Shown one piece after another: positions 1 through 12,590 of a stretch of 64,000 nucleotides of DNA. The notes beneath the pieces are model-generated. The model saw nothing but the letters and a program-made list of their open reading frames with translations. It was not told the DNA's origin and did no database searches. The stretch comes from Clusia tigrina (lineage: Eukaryota > Arthropoda > Insecta > Diptera > Clusiidae): positions 85,693,995 through 85,757,994 of the forward strand of contig OV050031.1 in NCBI GenBank assembly GCA_920105625.2, in the 5' to 3' direction. The stretch's first letter is position 1; each line of letters opens with the position of its first letter. A program made the position numbers and the translations under genes.

Positions 1-930
1 CTCTGTAGGTGTCTAAGTCGCCACCGCTGTCGATTGGGGGTTCTGCTGCCTTGTCTTTGGCTATATCTACCCCTACCTGCCTCAGTTGGCGTCACAGTCG
101 GCTTCTCAGCCTCTGTCAGCGTCTCTGTAGGCGTCTCAGTTGTTGCCGCTGTCGATTTGGGGGGTCTGCTGCCTCCTCTATGCCTATGTCTACCCCTGTC
201 TGCCTCAGTCGGCGTCTCAGTCGGCGTCACAGCCTCTGTCACCGTCGCACCCTCTGTCAGCGTCGCACCCTCTGTCAGCGTCTCTGTAGGCGTCTCAGTC
301 GCTGCCGCTGTCGACTGGGGGGTCTGCTGCTCTCTCTATGCCAATATCTACCCCTATTTGCCTCAGTCGGCGTCGCAGCCTCTGTCAGCGTCTTTGTAGG
401 CGTCTCAGTCGCTGCCGCTGTCGGTTGGGGTGGTCTGCTGCCGTCTCTATGCCTATCATTTCCCCCATCTGCCTCAGTCGGCGCCACAGTCGGCATCGCA
501 GCCTCTCTCAGCGTCTATGTCGGCGCCTCAGTCGCTGCCGCTGTCGATTGGGGGGGGTCTGCTGCCGTCCCTATGCCAATATCTACCCCTATCTGCCTCA
601 GTCAGCGTCGCACCCACTGTCAGCGTCTCTGTAGGCGTCTCAATCGCTGCCGCCGTCGATTGGGGGGTCTGCTGCAGTCTCTATGCCAATATCTACCCCT
701 ATCTGCCTCAATCGGCGTCGCCGCCACTGTCAGCGTCGCTGTAGGCGTCTCAGTTTTTGCCGCCGTCGATTGGGTTGTCTGCTGCCTTCTCTTTGCCTAA
801 GTCTAACCATCTCTGCCTCAGTCGGCGTCTCAGTCGGCGTCTCAGTCGGCGTCTCAGTCGGCGTCTCAGTCGGCGTCTCTGTCGGCGTCTCAGTCGGCGT
901 CTCAGTCGGCGTCGCAGCCTCTGTCAGCGT
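1..930. repeat. Array block A, copy 1 (partners near 7,961 and 11,697)
   Basis: The block begins with the variant GTAGGTGTCTAAGTCGCC and runs through monomers carrying TTGTCTTTGGCTATAT, CTGTCACCGTCGCACC and TCAGTTTTTGCCGC. The same ordered variants recur at offsets of 7,960 and 11,696 bp. Similarity to the partners ends just after the 12-mer expansion at 818-914. The left end is cut by the window edge. Confidence 0.8.
818..914. repeat. 12-mer expansion, 8 copies
   Basis: Eight consecutive copies of a 12-mer of the form CAGTCGGCGTCT, one with CTG for CAG and the last ending in CG. An ordinary monomer has two. It lies directly after the variant GTCTAACCATCTCTG in the subfamily that also carries GCCTAAGTCTAACC. 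Confidence 0.9.
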
Positions 931-3900
931 CTCTGTAGGCGTCTCAGTCGGTGCCGCTGTCGATTGGGGGTCTGATGCCTTCTCTATGCCTATATCTACC
1001 CTTATCTGCCTCAGTCGGCGTCTCAGTCGGCGTCGCTGCCTCTGTCAGCGTCTCTGAATGCGTCTCAGTCACTGCCGCTGTCGATTGGAGGGTCTGATGC
1101 CTTCTCTATGCCTATATCTACTCCTATCTGCCTCAGTCGGAGTCTCAGTCGGCATCGCAGCTTCTGTCAGCGTCTATGTAGGCGTCTCAGTCGGTGCCGC
1201 TGTCGATTGGGGGTCTGATGCCTTCTCTATGCCTATATCTACCCTTATCTGCCTCAGTCGGCGTCTCAGTCGGCGTCGCAGCCTCTGTCAGCGTCTCTGA
1301 ATGCGTCTCAGTCGCTGCCGCTGTCGATTGGGGGGTCTGCTGCCTTCTCTATGCCAATATCAACAATTAACTGCCTCAGTCGGCGTCTCAGTCGGCGTCA
1401 CAGCCTCTGTCAGCGTCTCTGAATGCGTCTCAGTCACTGCCGCTGTCGATTGGAGGGTCTGATGCCTTCTCTATGCCTATATCTTCCCCTACCTGCCTCA
1501 GTCGGAGTCTCAGTCGGCATCGCAGCCTCTGTCAGCGTCTATGTAGGCGTCTCAGTCGCTGCCGCCGACGATTGGGGGGTCTGCTGCCTTCTCTATGCCA
1601 ATATATAACCTTATCTGCCTCAGTCGGCGTCGCAGCCTCTGTCAGCGTCTCTGTAGGCGTCTCAGTCGCTGCCGCTGTCGATTGGGGGGTCTGCTGCCAA
1701 ATGTGTGCCTATATCTACCCCTATCTGCCTCAGTCGGCATCTCACTCGGCCTCGCAGCCTCTATCAGCGTCTCTGTAGGCGTCTCAGTTGTTGCCGCTGT
1801 CGATTGGTGGGTCTGATGCCTTCTCTAAGCCTATATCTTCAACTACCTGCCTCAGTCGGAGTCTCAGTCGGCATCGCAGCCTCTGTCAGCGTCTATGTAG
1901 GCGTCTCAGTCGCTGCCGCCGACGATTGGGGGGTCTGCTGCCTTCTCTATGCCAATATATAACCTTATCTGCCTCAGTCGGCGTCGCAGCCTCTGTCAGC
2001 GTCTCTGTAGGCGTCTCAGTTGCTGCCGCTGTCGATTGGGGGGTCTGCTGCCAAATGTGTGCCTATATCTACCCCTATCTGCCTCAGTCGGCATCTCAGT
2101 CGGCCTCGCAGCCTCTATCAGCGTCTCTGAATGCGTCTTAGTCGCTGCCGCTGTCGATTGGAGGGTCTGATGCCTTCTCTATGCCTATATCTTCCCCTAC
2201 CTGCCTCAGTCGGCGTCACAGTCGGCTTCGCGGCCTCTATCAGCGTCTCTGTAGGCGTCTCAGTTGTTGCCGCTGTCGATTGGGGGGTCTGCTGCCAAAT
2301 GTGTGCCTATATCTAAACCTATCTGCCTCAGTCGGCGTCTCAGTCGGCGTCGCAGCCTCTGTCAGCGTCTCTGAATGCGTCTCAGTTACTGCCGCTATCG
2401 ATTGGGGGTTCTGCAGCGTTCTCTATGCCTATATCTACCCCTATCTACCTCAGTCGGCGTCTCAGTCGAAGTCGCAGCCTCTGTCAGCGTCTTTGTAGGC
2501 GTCTCAGTCGCTGCCGCTGTCGATTGGGGGGTCTGCTGCCTTCTCTATGCCTATATCTACCCTTATCTGCCTCAGTCGGCGTCTCAGTCGGCGTCGCTGC
2601 CTCTGTCAGCCTCTCTGAATGCGTCTCAGTCGCTGCCGCTGTAGATTGGGGGGTCTGCTGCCTTCTCTATGTCAATATCTACCCTATCTGCCTCAGTCGG
2701 CGTCTCAGCCTGTGTCAGAGATTCTGTAGGCGTCTCAGTTGTTGCCGCTGTCGATTGGGTTGTCTGCTGCCTTCTCTATGCCTATGTCTAACCATCTCTG
2801 CCTCAGTCGGTGTCTCAGTCGGCGTCGCAGCCTCTTTCAGCGTCTCTGTAGGCGTCTCAGCCGCTGCCGCTGTCGATTGGGGGGTCTGCCACCTTCTCTA
2901 TGCCTATATCTACCCCTATCTGCCTCAGTCGGCGTCTCAGTCGGCGTCGCAGCCTCTTTCAGCGTCTCTGTAGGCGTCTCAGTCGCTGCCGCTGTCGATT
3001 GGGGGGTCCGCTGCCTTCTCTATGCCAATATCTAGCTCTCTCTGCCTTAGTCGGCGTCTCAGTCGGCGTCGCAGCCTCTGTCAGCGTCTCTGTAGGCGTC
3101 TCAGTCGCTGCTGCTGTTGATTGGGGGGTCTGCTGCCTTCTCTTTGCCTATATTTACCTCTATCAGCCTCAGTCGGCATCTCAGTCGGCGTCGCAGCCTC
3201 TATCAGCGTCTCTGTAGGCGTCTCAGTTGTTGCCGCTGTCGATTGGGGGGTCTGCTGCCTTCTCTATGCCTATATCTACCCCTACCTGCCTCAGTCGCCG
3301 TCACAGTCGGCTTCGCAGCCTCTGTCAGCGTCTATGTAGGCGTCTCAGTCACTGCCGCTGTCGATTGGAGGGTCTGATGCCTTCTCTATGCCTATATCTT
3401 CCCCTACCTGCCTCAGTCGGAGTCTCAGTCGGCATCGCAGCCTCTGACAGCGTCTCTGTAGGCGTTTCAGTCGCTGCCGCTGTCGATTGGGGGTTCTGCT
3501 GCCAACTGTATGCCTATATCTACCCCTATCTGCCTCAGTCGACATCTCAGTCGGCGTCGCAGCCTCTATCAGCGTCTCTGTAGGCGTCTCAGTTGTTGCC
3601 GCTGTCGATTGGTGGATCTGCTGGCTTCTCTATGCGTATATCTACCCCTACCTGCCTCAGTCGGCGTCACAGTCGGCTTCGCAGCCTCTGTCAGTGTCTC
3701 TGTATCAATCTGACTCAGTCGGCATCTCAGCCTCTGTCAGAGGCTCTCTAGGCGTCTCAGTCGCTGCCGCTGTCGATTGGGGGGGTCTGCTGCTCTCTAT
3801 ATGCCTATATCTACCCCTATCTACCTCAGTCGGCGTCTCAGTCGGCGTCTCAGTCGGCGTCTCAGAAGCCGTCGCAGCCACTGTCAGCATCTCTTTTGGC

Positions 3901-5602
3901 GTCTCAGTCGCTGCTGCTGTCGATTGGAGGGTCTGCTGCCTTCTCTATGCCTATATTTACCCTTATCTGCCTCAGTCGGCGTCTCAGTCGGCGTCGCTGC
4001 CTCTGTCAGCCTCTCTGAATGCGTCTCAGTCGCTGCCGCTGTCGATTGGGGGGTCTGCTGCCTTCTCTATGTCAATATCTACCCTATCTGCCTCAGTCGG
4101 CGTCTCAGCCTCTGTCAGAGATTCTGTAGGCGTCTCAGTTGTTGCCGCTGTCGATTGGGTTGTCTGCTGCCTTCTCTATGCCTATGTCTAACCATCTCTG
4201 CCTCAGTCGGTGTCTCAGTCGGCGTCGCAGCCTCTGTCAGCGTCTCTGTAGGCGTCTCAGTCGGTGCCGCTGTCGATTGGGGGTCTGATGCCTTCTCTAT
4301 GCCTATATCTACCCTTATCTGCCTCAGTCGGCGTCTCAGTCGGCGTCGCTGCCTCTGTCAGCGTCTCTGAATGCGTCTCAGTCACTGCCGCTGTCGATTG
4401 GAGGGTCTGATGCCTTCTCTATGCCTATATCTACTCCTATCTGCCTCAGTCGGAGTCTCAGTCGGCATCGCAGCTTCTGTCAGCGTATATGTAGGCGTCT
4501 CAGTCGGTGCCGCTGTCGATTGGGGGTCTGATGCCTTCTCTATGCCTATATCTACCCTTATCTGCCTCAGTCGGCGTCTCAGTCGGCGTCGCTGCCTCTG
4601 TCAGCCTCTCTGAATGCGTCTCAGTCGCTGCCGCTGTCGATTCGGGGGTCTGCTGCCTTCTCTATGTCAATATCTACCCTATCTGCCTCAGTCGGCGTCT
4701 CAGCCTCTGTCAGAGATTCTGTAGGCGTCTCAGTTGTTGCCGCTGTCGATTGGGTTGTCTGCTGCCTTCTCTATGCCTATGTCTAACCATCTCTGCCTCA
4801 GTCGGTGTCTCAGTCGGCGTCGCAGCCTCTGTCAGCGTCTCTGAATGCGTCTCAGTCGCTGCCGCTATCGATTGGGGGGTCTGCTGCCTTCTCTATGCCA
4901 ATATCAACCCTTAACTGCCTCAGTCGGCGTCTCAGTCGGCGTCACAGCCTCTGTCAGCGTCTCTGAATGCGTCTCAGTCACTGCCGCTGTCGATTGGAGG
5001 GTCTGATGCCTTCTCTATGCCTATATCTTCCCCTACCTGCCTCAGTCGGAGTCTCAGTCGGCATCGCAGCCTCTGTCAGCGTCTATGTAGGCGTCTCAGT
5101 CGCTGCCGCCGACGATTGGGGGGTCTGCTGCCTTCTCTATGCCAATATATAACCTTATCTGCCTCAGTCGGCGTCGCAGCCTCTGTCAGCGTCTCTGTAG
5201 GCGTCTCAGTCGCTGCCGCTGTCGATTGGGGGGTCTGCTGCCAAATGTGTGCCTATATCTACCCCTATCTGCCTCAGTCGGCATCTCAGTCGGCCTCGCA
5301 GCCTCTATCAGCGTCTCTGTAGGCGTCTCAGTTGTTGCCGCTGTCGATTGGTGGGTCTGATGCCTTCTCTATGCCTATATCTTCCCCTACCTGCCTCAGT
5401 CGGAGTCTCAGTCGGCATCGCAGCCTCTGTCAGCGTCTATGTAGGCGTCTCATTCGCTGCCGCCGACGATTGGGGGGTCTGCTGCCTTCTCTATGCCAAT
5501 ATATAACCTTATCTGCCACAGTCGGCGTCGCAGCCTCTGTCAGCGTCTCTGTAGGCGTCTCAGTTGCTGCCGCTGTCGATTGGGGGGTCTGCTGCCAAAT
5601 GT

Positions 5603-6578
5603 GTGCCTATATCTACCCCTATCTGCCTCAGTCGGCATCTCAGTCGGCCTCGCAGCCTCTATCAGCATCTCTGAATGCGTCTCAGTCGCTGCCGCTGTCG
5701 ATTGGGGGGTCTGCTGCCTTCTCTATGCCTATATCTTCCCCTACCTGCCTCAGTCGGCGTCACAGTCGGCTTCGCGGCCTCTATCAGCGTCTCTGTAGGC
5801 GTCTCAGTTGTTGCCGCTGTCGATTGGGGGGTCTGCTGCCAAATGTGTGCCTATATCTAAACCTATCTGCCTCAGTCGGCGTCTCAGTCGGCGTCGCAGC
5901 CTCTGTCAGCGTCTCTGAATGCGTCTCAGTTACTGCCGCTATCGATTGGGGGTTCTGCAGCGTTCTCTATGCCTATATCTACCCCTATCTACCTCAGTCG
6001 GCGTCTCAGTCGAAGTCGCAGCCTCTGTCAGCGTCTTTGTAGGCGTCTCAGTCGCTGCCGCTGTCGATTGGGGGGTCTGCTGCATTCTCTATGCCTATAT
6101 CTACCCCTATCTGCCTCAGTCGGCATCTCAGTCGGCCTCGCAGCCTCTATCAGCATCTCTGAATGCGTCTCAGTCGCTGCCGCTGTCGATTGGGGGGTCT
6201 GCTGCCTTCTCTATGCCTATATCTTCCCCTACCTGCCTCAGTCGGCGTCACAGTCGGCTTCGCGGCCTCTATCAGCGTCTCTGTAGGCGTCTCAGTTGTT
6301 GCCGCTGTCGATTGGGGGGTCTGCTGCCAAATGTGTGCCTATATCTAAACCTATCTGCCTCAGTCGGCGTCTCAGTCGGCGTCGCAGCCTCTGTCTGCGT
6401 CTCTGAATGCGTCTCAGTTACTGCCGCTATCGATTGGGGGTTCTGCAGCGTTCTCTATGCCTATATCTACCCCTATCTACCTCAGTCGGCGTCTCAGTCG
6501 AAGTCGCAGCCTCTGTCAGCGTCTTTGTAGGCGTCTCAGTCGCTGCCGCTGTCGATTGGGGGGTCTGCTGCATTCTCT
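5603..6578. repeat. 488-bp (4-monomer) tandem duplication
   Basis: Two adjacent 488-bp copies, about 5,603-6,090 and 6,091-6,578. Each contains the rare variants ATCAGCATCTCTGAATGC, CCAAATGTGTGCC, TCTGCAGCGTTCTC and TGCTGCATTCTC in the same order. A few substitutions separate them, for example CTGTCTGCG near 6,390 in the second copy. The length is exactly 4 x 122, as expected from unequal exchange in register. Confidence 0.85.
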
Positions 6579-7960
6579 ATGCCTATATCTACCCTTATCT
6601 GCCTCAGTCGGCGTCTCAGTCGGCGTCGCTGCCTCTGTCAGCCTCTCTGAATGCGTCTCAGTCGCTGCCGCTGTAGATTGGGGGGTCTGCTGCCTTCTCT
6701 ATGTCAATATCTACCCTATCTGCCTCAGTCGGGGTCTCAGCCTCTGTCAGAGATTCTGTAGGCGTCTCAGTTGTTGCCGCTGTCGATTGGGTTGTCTGCT
6801 GCCTTCTCTATGCCTATGTCTAACCATCTCTGCCTCAGTCGGCGACACAGTCGGCATCAGAGCCTCTCTCAGCGTCTATGTCAGCGCCTCAGTCGCTGCA
6901 GCTGTCGATTGGGGGGTCTGCTGCCGTCTCTATGCCAATATCTACCCCTATCTGCCTCAGTCAGCGTCTCAGTCAGCGTCGCACCCACTGTCAGCGTCTC
7001 TGTAGGCGTCTCAATCGCTGCCGACGTCGATTGGGGGGTCTGCTTCAGTCTCTATGCCAATATCTACCCCTATCTGCCTCAATCGGCGTCGCCGCCTCTG
7101 TCAGCGTCGCTGAAGGCGTCTCGGTTTTTGCCGCTGTCGATTGGGTTGTCTGCTGCCTTCTCTATGCCTATGTCTAACCATCTCTGCCTCAGCCGGCGTC
7201 TCAGTCGGCGTCTCAGTCGGCGTCGCAGCTTCTGTCAGCGTCTCTGTTGTCGTCTCAGTCGCTGCCGCTGTCGATTGGGGGGTCTGCTGCCTTCTCTATG
7301 CCAATATCTACCCTTATCTGCCTCAGTCGGCGTCACAGCCTCTGTCAGCGTCTCTGAATGCGTCTCAGTCACTGCCGCTGTCGATTGGAGGGTCTGATGC
7401 CTTCTCTATGCCTATATCTACTCCTATCTGCCTCAGTCGGAGTCTCAGTCGGCATCGCAGCTTCTGTCAGCGTCTATGTGGGCGTCTCAGTCGGTGCCGC
7501 TGTCGATTGGGGGTCTGATGAATTCTCTATGCCTATATCTACCCTTATCTGCCTCAGTCGGCGTCTCAGTCGGCGTCGCTGCCTCTGTCAGCCTCTCTGA
7601 ATGCGTCTCAGTCGCTGCCGCTGTCGATTGGGTGGTCTGCTGCCTTCTCTATGTCAATATCTACCCTATCTGCCTCAGTCGGCGTCTCAGCCTCTGTCAG
7701 AGATTCTGTAGGCGTCTCAGTTGTTGCCGCTGTCGATTGGGGGGTCTGCTGCCTTCTCTTTTTGCCTATATTTACCTCTATCATCGTCAATCGGTATCTC
7801 AGTCGGCGTCGCAGCCTCTATCAGCGTCTCTGTAGGCGTCTCTGTTGGGATCTCAGTCGTTGCCGCTGTCGATTGGGGGTCTGCTGCCTTCTCTATGCCT
7901 ATATCTACCCCTACCTGCCTCAGTCGCCGTCACAGTCGGCTTCGCAGCCTCTGTCAGCGT

Positions 7961-8860
7961 CTGTGTAGGTGTCTAAGTCGCCACCGCTGTCGATTGGGGG
8001 TTCTGCTGCCTTGTCTTTGGCTATATCTACCCCTACCTGCCTCAGTTGGCGTCACAGTCGGCTTCTCAGCCTCTGTCAGCGTCTCTGTAGGCGTCTGAGT
8101 TGTTGCCGCTGTCGATTTGGGGGGTCTGCTGCCTTCTCTATGCCTATGTCTACCCCTGTCTGCCTCAGTCGGCGTCTCAGTCGGCGTCACAGCCTCTGTC
8201 ACCGTCTCACCCTCTGTCAGCGTCGCAACCTCTGTCAGCGTCTCTGTAGGCGTCTCAGTCGCTGCCGCTGTCGATTGGGGGGTCTGCTGCTCTCTCTATG
8301 CCAATATCTACCCCTATTTGCCTCAGTCGGCGTCGCAGCCTCTGTCAGCGTCTTTGTAGGCGTCTCAGTCGCTGCCGCTGTCGGTTGGGGTGGTCTGCTG
8401 CCGTCTCTATGCCTATTATTTCCCCTATCTGCCTCAGTCGGCGCCACAGTCGGCATCGCAGCCTCTCTCAGCGTGTATGTCGGCGCCTCAGTCGCTGCCG
8501 CTATCGATTGGGGGGGGGGGTCTGCTGCCGTCTCTATGCCAATATCTACCCCTATCTGCCTCAGTCAGCGTCTCAGTCAGCGTCGCACCCACTGTCAGCG
8601 TCTCTGTAGGCGTCTCAATCGCTGCCGCCGTCGATTGGGGGGTTTGCTGCAGTCTCTATGCCAATATCTACCCCTATCTGCCTCAATCGGCGTCGCCGCC
8701 TCTGTCAGCGTCGCTGTAGGCGTCTCAGTTTTTGCCGCTGTCGATTGGGTTGTCTGCTGCCTTCTCTATGCCTAAGTCTAACCATCTCTGCCTCAGTCGG
8801 CGTCTCAGTCGGCGTCTCAGTCGGCGTCGCAGCCTCTGTCAGCGTCTCTGTTGTCGTCTC
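7961..8860. repeat. Array block A, copy 2
   Basis: Same variant order as positions 1-930, beginning with GTAGGTGTCTAAGTCGCC. It differs in having only three 12-mers where copy 1 has eight, and an 11-G run at 8,510-8,520. Similarity to copy 3 (offset about 3,736-3,750 bp) extends on both sides of the block, from roughly 7,360 to 9,200. Confidence 0.8.
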
Positions 8861-9755
8861 AGTCGCTGCCGCTGTCGATTGGGGGGTCTGCTGCCTTCTC
8901 TATGCCAATATCTACCCTTATCTGCCTCAGTCGGTGTCTCAGTCGGCGTCACAGCCTCTGTCAGCGTCTCTGAATGCGTCTCAGTCACTGCCGCTGTCGA
9001 TTGGAGGGTCTGATGCCTTCTCTATGCCTATATCTACTCCTATCTGCCTCAGTCGGAGTCTCAGTCGGAATCGCAGCTTCTGTCAGCGTCTATGTAGGCG
9101 TCTCAGTCGGTGCCGCTGTCGATTGGGGGTCTGATGCCTTCTCTATGCCTATATCTACCCTTATCTGCCTCAGTCGGCGTCTCAGTCGGCGTCGCAGCCT
9201 CTGTCAGCCTCTCTGAATACGTCTCAGTCGCTGCCGCTGTCGATTGGGTGGTCTGCTGCCTTCTCTATGTCAATATCTACCCTATCTGCCTCAGTCGGCG
9301 TCTCAGCCTCTGTCAGAGATTCTGTAGGCGTCTCAGTTGTTGCCGCTGTCGATTGGGGGGTCTGCTGCCTTCTCTTTGCCTATATTTACCTCTATCAGCC
9401 TCAATCGGCATCTCAGTCGGCGTCGCAGCCTCTATCAGCGTCTCTGTAGGCGTCTCAATCGCTGCCGCCGTCGATTGGGGGGTCTGCTGCAGTCTCTATG
9501 CCAATATCTACCCCTATCTGCCTCAGTCAGCGTCTCAGTCAGCGTCGCACCCACTGTCAGCGTCTCTGTAGGCGTCTCAATCGCTGCCGCCGTCGATTGG
9601 GGGGTCTGCTGCAGTCTCTATGCCAATATCTACCCCTATCTGCCTCAATCGGCGTCGCCGCCACTGTCAGCGTCGCTGTAGGCGTCTCAGTTTTTGCCGC
9701 CGTCGATTGGGTTGTCTGCTGCCTTCTCTATGCCTAAGTCTAACCATCTCTGCCT

Positions 9756-9875
9756 CAGTCGGCGTCTCAGTCGGCGTCTCAGTCGGCGTCTCAGTCGGCG
9801 TCTCAGTCGGCGTCTCAGTCGGCGTCTCAGTCGGCGTCTCTGTCGATGTCTCAGTCGGCGTCTCAGTCGGCGTCG
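9756..9875. repeat. 12-mer expansion, 10 copies
   Basis: Ten consecutive 12-mers of the form CAGTCGGCGTCT. The eighth is altered to CTGTCGATGTCT and the last ends in CG. It is the longest 12-mer run I found in the window. It lies in the same GTCTAACCATCTCTG monomer subfamily as the expansion at 818-914. Confidence 0.9.
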
Positions 9876-11696
9876 CAGCCTCTGTCAGCGTCTCTGTTGT
9901 CGTCTCAGTCGCCGCCGCTGTCGATTGGGGGTCTGCTGCCTTCTCTATGCCAATATCTACCCTTATCTGCCTCAGTCGGCGTCTCAGTCGGCGTCACAGC
10001 CTCTCTCAGCGTCTCTGAATGCGTCTCAGTCACTGCCGCTGTCGATTGGAGGGTCTGATGCCTTCTCTATTCCTATATCTACTCCTATCTGCCTCAGTCG
10101 GAGTCTCAGTCGGCATCGCAGCTTCTGTCAGCGTCTATGTAGGCGTCTCAGTCGGTGCCGCTATCGATTGGGGGTCTGATGCCTTCTCTATGCCTATATC
10201 TACCCTTATCTGCCTCAGTCGGCGTCTCAGTCGGCGTCGCTGCCTCTGTCAGCCTCTCTGAATGCGTCTCAGTCGCTGCCGCTGTCGATTGGGGGGTCTG
10301 CTGCCTTCTCTATGTCAATATCTACCCTATCTGCCTCAGTCGGCGTCTCAGCCTCTGTCAGAGATTCTGTAGGCGTCTCAGTTGTTGCCGCTGTCGATTG
10401 GGTTGTCTGCTGCCTTCTCTATGCCTATGTCTAACCATCTCTGCCTCAGTCGGTGTCTCAGTCGGCGTCGCAGCCTCTGTCAGCGTCTCTGTAGGCGTCT
10501 CAGTCAGTGCCGCTGTCGATTGGGGGTCTGATGCCTTCTCTTTGCCTATATCTACCCTTATCTGCCTCAGTCGGCGTCTCAGTCGGCGTCGCTGCCTCTG
10601 TCAGCGTCTCTGAATGCGTCTCAGTCACTGCCGCTGTCGATTGGAGGGTCTGATGCCTTCTCTATGCCTATATCTACTCCTATCTGCCTCAGTCGGAGTC
10701 TCAGTCGGCATCGCAGCTTCTGTCAGCGTCTATGTAGGCGTCTCAGTCGGTGCCGCTGTCGATTGGGGGTCTGATGCCTTCTCTATGCCTATATCTACCC
10801 TTATCTGCCTCAGTCAGCGTCGCTGTAGGCGTCTCAGTTTTTGCCGCTGTCGATTGGGTTGTCTGCTGCCTTCTCTATGCCTAAGTCTAACCATCTCTGC
10901 CTCAGTCGGCGTCTCAGTCGGCGTCTCAGTTGGCGTCTCAGTCGGCGTCTCAGTCGGCGTCGCAGCCTCTGTCAGCGTCTCTGTTGTCGTCTCAGTCGCT
11001 GCCGCTGTCGATTGGGGGGTCTGCTGCCTTCTCTATGCCAATATCTACCCTTATCTGCCTCAGTCGGCGTCTCAGTCGGCGTCGCGGCCTCTGTCAGCGT
11101 CTCTGAATGCGTCTCAGTCACTGCCGCTGTCAATTGGAGGGTCTGATGCCTTCTCTATGCCTATATCTACTCCTATCTGCCTCAGTCGGAGTCTCAGTCG
11201 GCATCGCAGCTTCTGTCAGCGTCTATGTAGGCGTCTCAGTCGGTGCCGCTGTCGATTGGGGGTCTGATGCCTTCTCTATGCCTATATCTACCCTTATCTG
11301 CCTCAGTCGGCGTCTCAGTCGGCGTCGCTGCCTCTGTCAGCCTCTCTGAATGCGTCTCAGTCGCTCCCGCTGTCGATTGGGTGGTCTGCTGCCTTCTCTA
11401 TGTCAATATCTACCCTATCTGCCTCAGTCGGCGTCTCAGCCTCTGTCAGAGATTCTGTAGGCGTCTCAGTTGTTGCCGCTGTCGATTGGGGGGTCTGCTG
11501 CCTTCTCTTTGCCTATATTTACCTCTATCAGCCTCAATCGGCATCTCAGTCGGCGTCGCAGCCTCTATCAGCGTCTCTGTAGGCGTCTCAGTTGTTGCCG
11601 CTGTCGATTGGGGGGTCTGCTGCCTTCTCTATGCCTATATCTACCCCTACCTGCCTCAGTCGCCGTCACAGTCGGCTTCGCAGCCTCTGTCAGCGT

Positions 11697-12590
11697 CTCT
11701 GTAGGTGTCTAAGTCGCCACCGCTGTCGATTGGGGGTTCTGCTGCCTTGTCTTTGGCTATATCCAACCCTACCTGCCTCAGTTGGCGTCACAGTCGGCTT
11801 CTCAGCCTCTGTCAGCGTCTCTGTAGGCGTCTCAGTTGTTGCCGCTGTCGATTTGGGGGGTCTGCTGCCTTTTCTATGCCTATGTCTACCCCTGTCTGCC
11901 TCAGTCGGCGTCTCAGTCGGCGTCACAGCCTCTGTCACCGTCGCACCCTCTGTCAGCGTCGCACCCTCTGTCAGCGTCTCTGTAGGCGTCTCAGTCGCTG
12001 CCGCTGTCGATTGGGGGGTCTGCTGCTCTCTCTATGCCAATATCTACCCCTATTTGCCTCAGTCGGTGTCGCAGCCTCTGTCAGCGTGTTTGTTGGCGTC
12101 TCAGTCGCTGCCGCTGTCGGTTGGGGTGGTCTGCTGCCGTCTCTATTCCTATCATTTCCCCTATCTGCCTCAGTCGGCGCCACAGTCGGCATCGCAGCCT
12201 CTCTCAGCGTCTATGTCGGCGCCTCAGTCGCTGCCGCTGTCGATTGGGGGGGGTCTGCTGCCGTCTCTATGCCAATATCTACCCCTATCTGCCTCAGTCA
12301 GCGTCTCAGTCAGCGTCGCACCCACTGTCAGCGTCTCTGTAGGCGTCTCAATCGCTGCCGCCGTCGATTGGGGGGTCTGCTGCAGTCTCTATGCCAATAT
12401 CTACCCCTATCTGCCTCAATCGGCGTCGCCGCCACTGTCAGCGTCGCTGTAGGCGTCTCAGTTTTTGCCGCCGTCGATTGGGTTGTCTGCTGCCTTCTCT
12501 ATGCCTAAGTCTAACCATCTCTGCCTCAGTCGGCGTCTCAGTCGGCGTCTCAGTCGGCGTCTCAGTCGGCGTCGCAGCCTCTGTCAGCGT
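11697..12590. repeat. Array block A, copy 3
   Basis: Third copy of the ordered variants seen at 1-930 and 7,961-8,860, again starting with GTAGGTGTCTAAGTCGCC. It has four 12-mers in the expandable run. Small private changes such as ATATCCAACCC near 11,761 show it is not an assembly duplicate of the other two. Confidence 0.8.
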
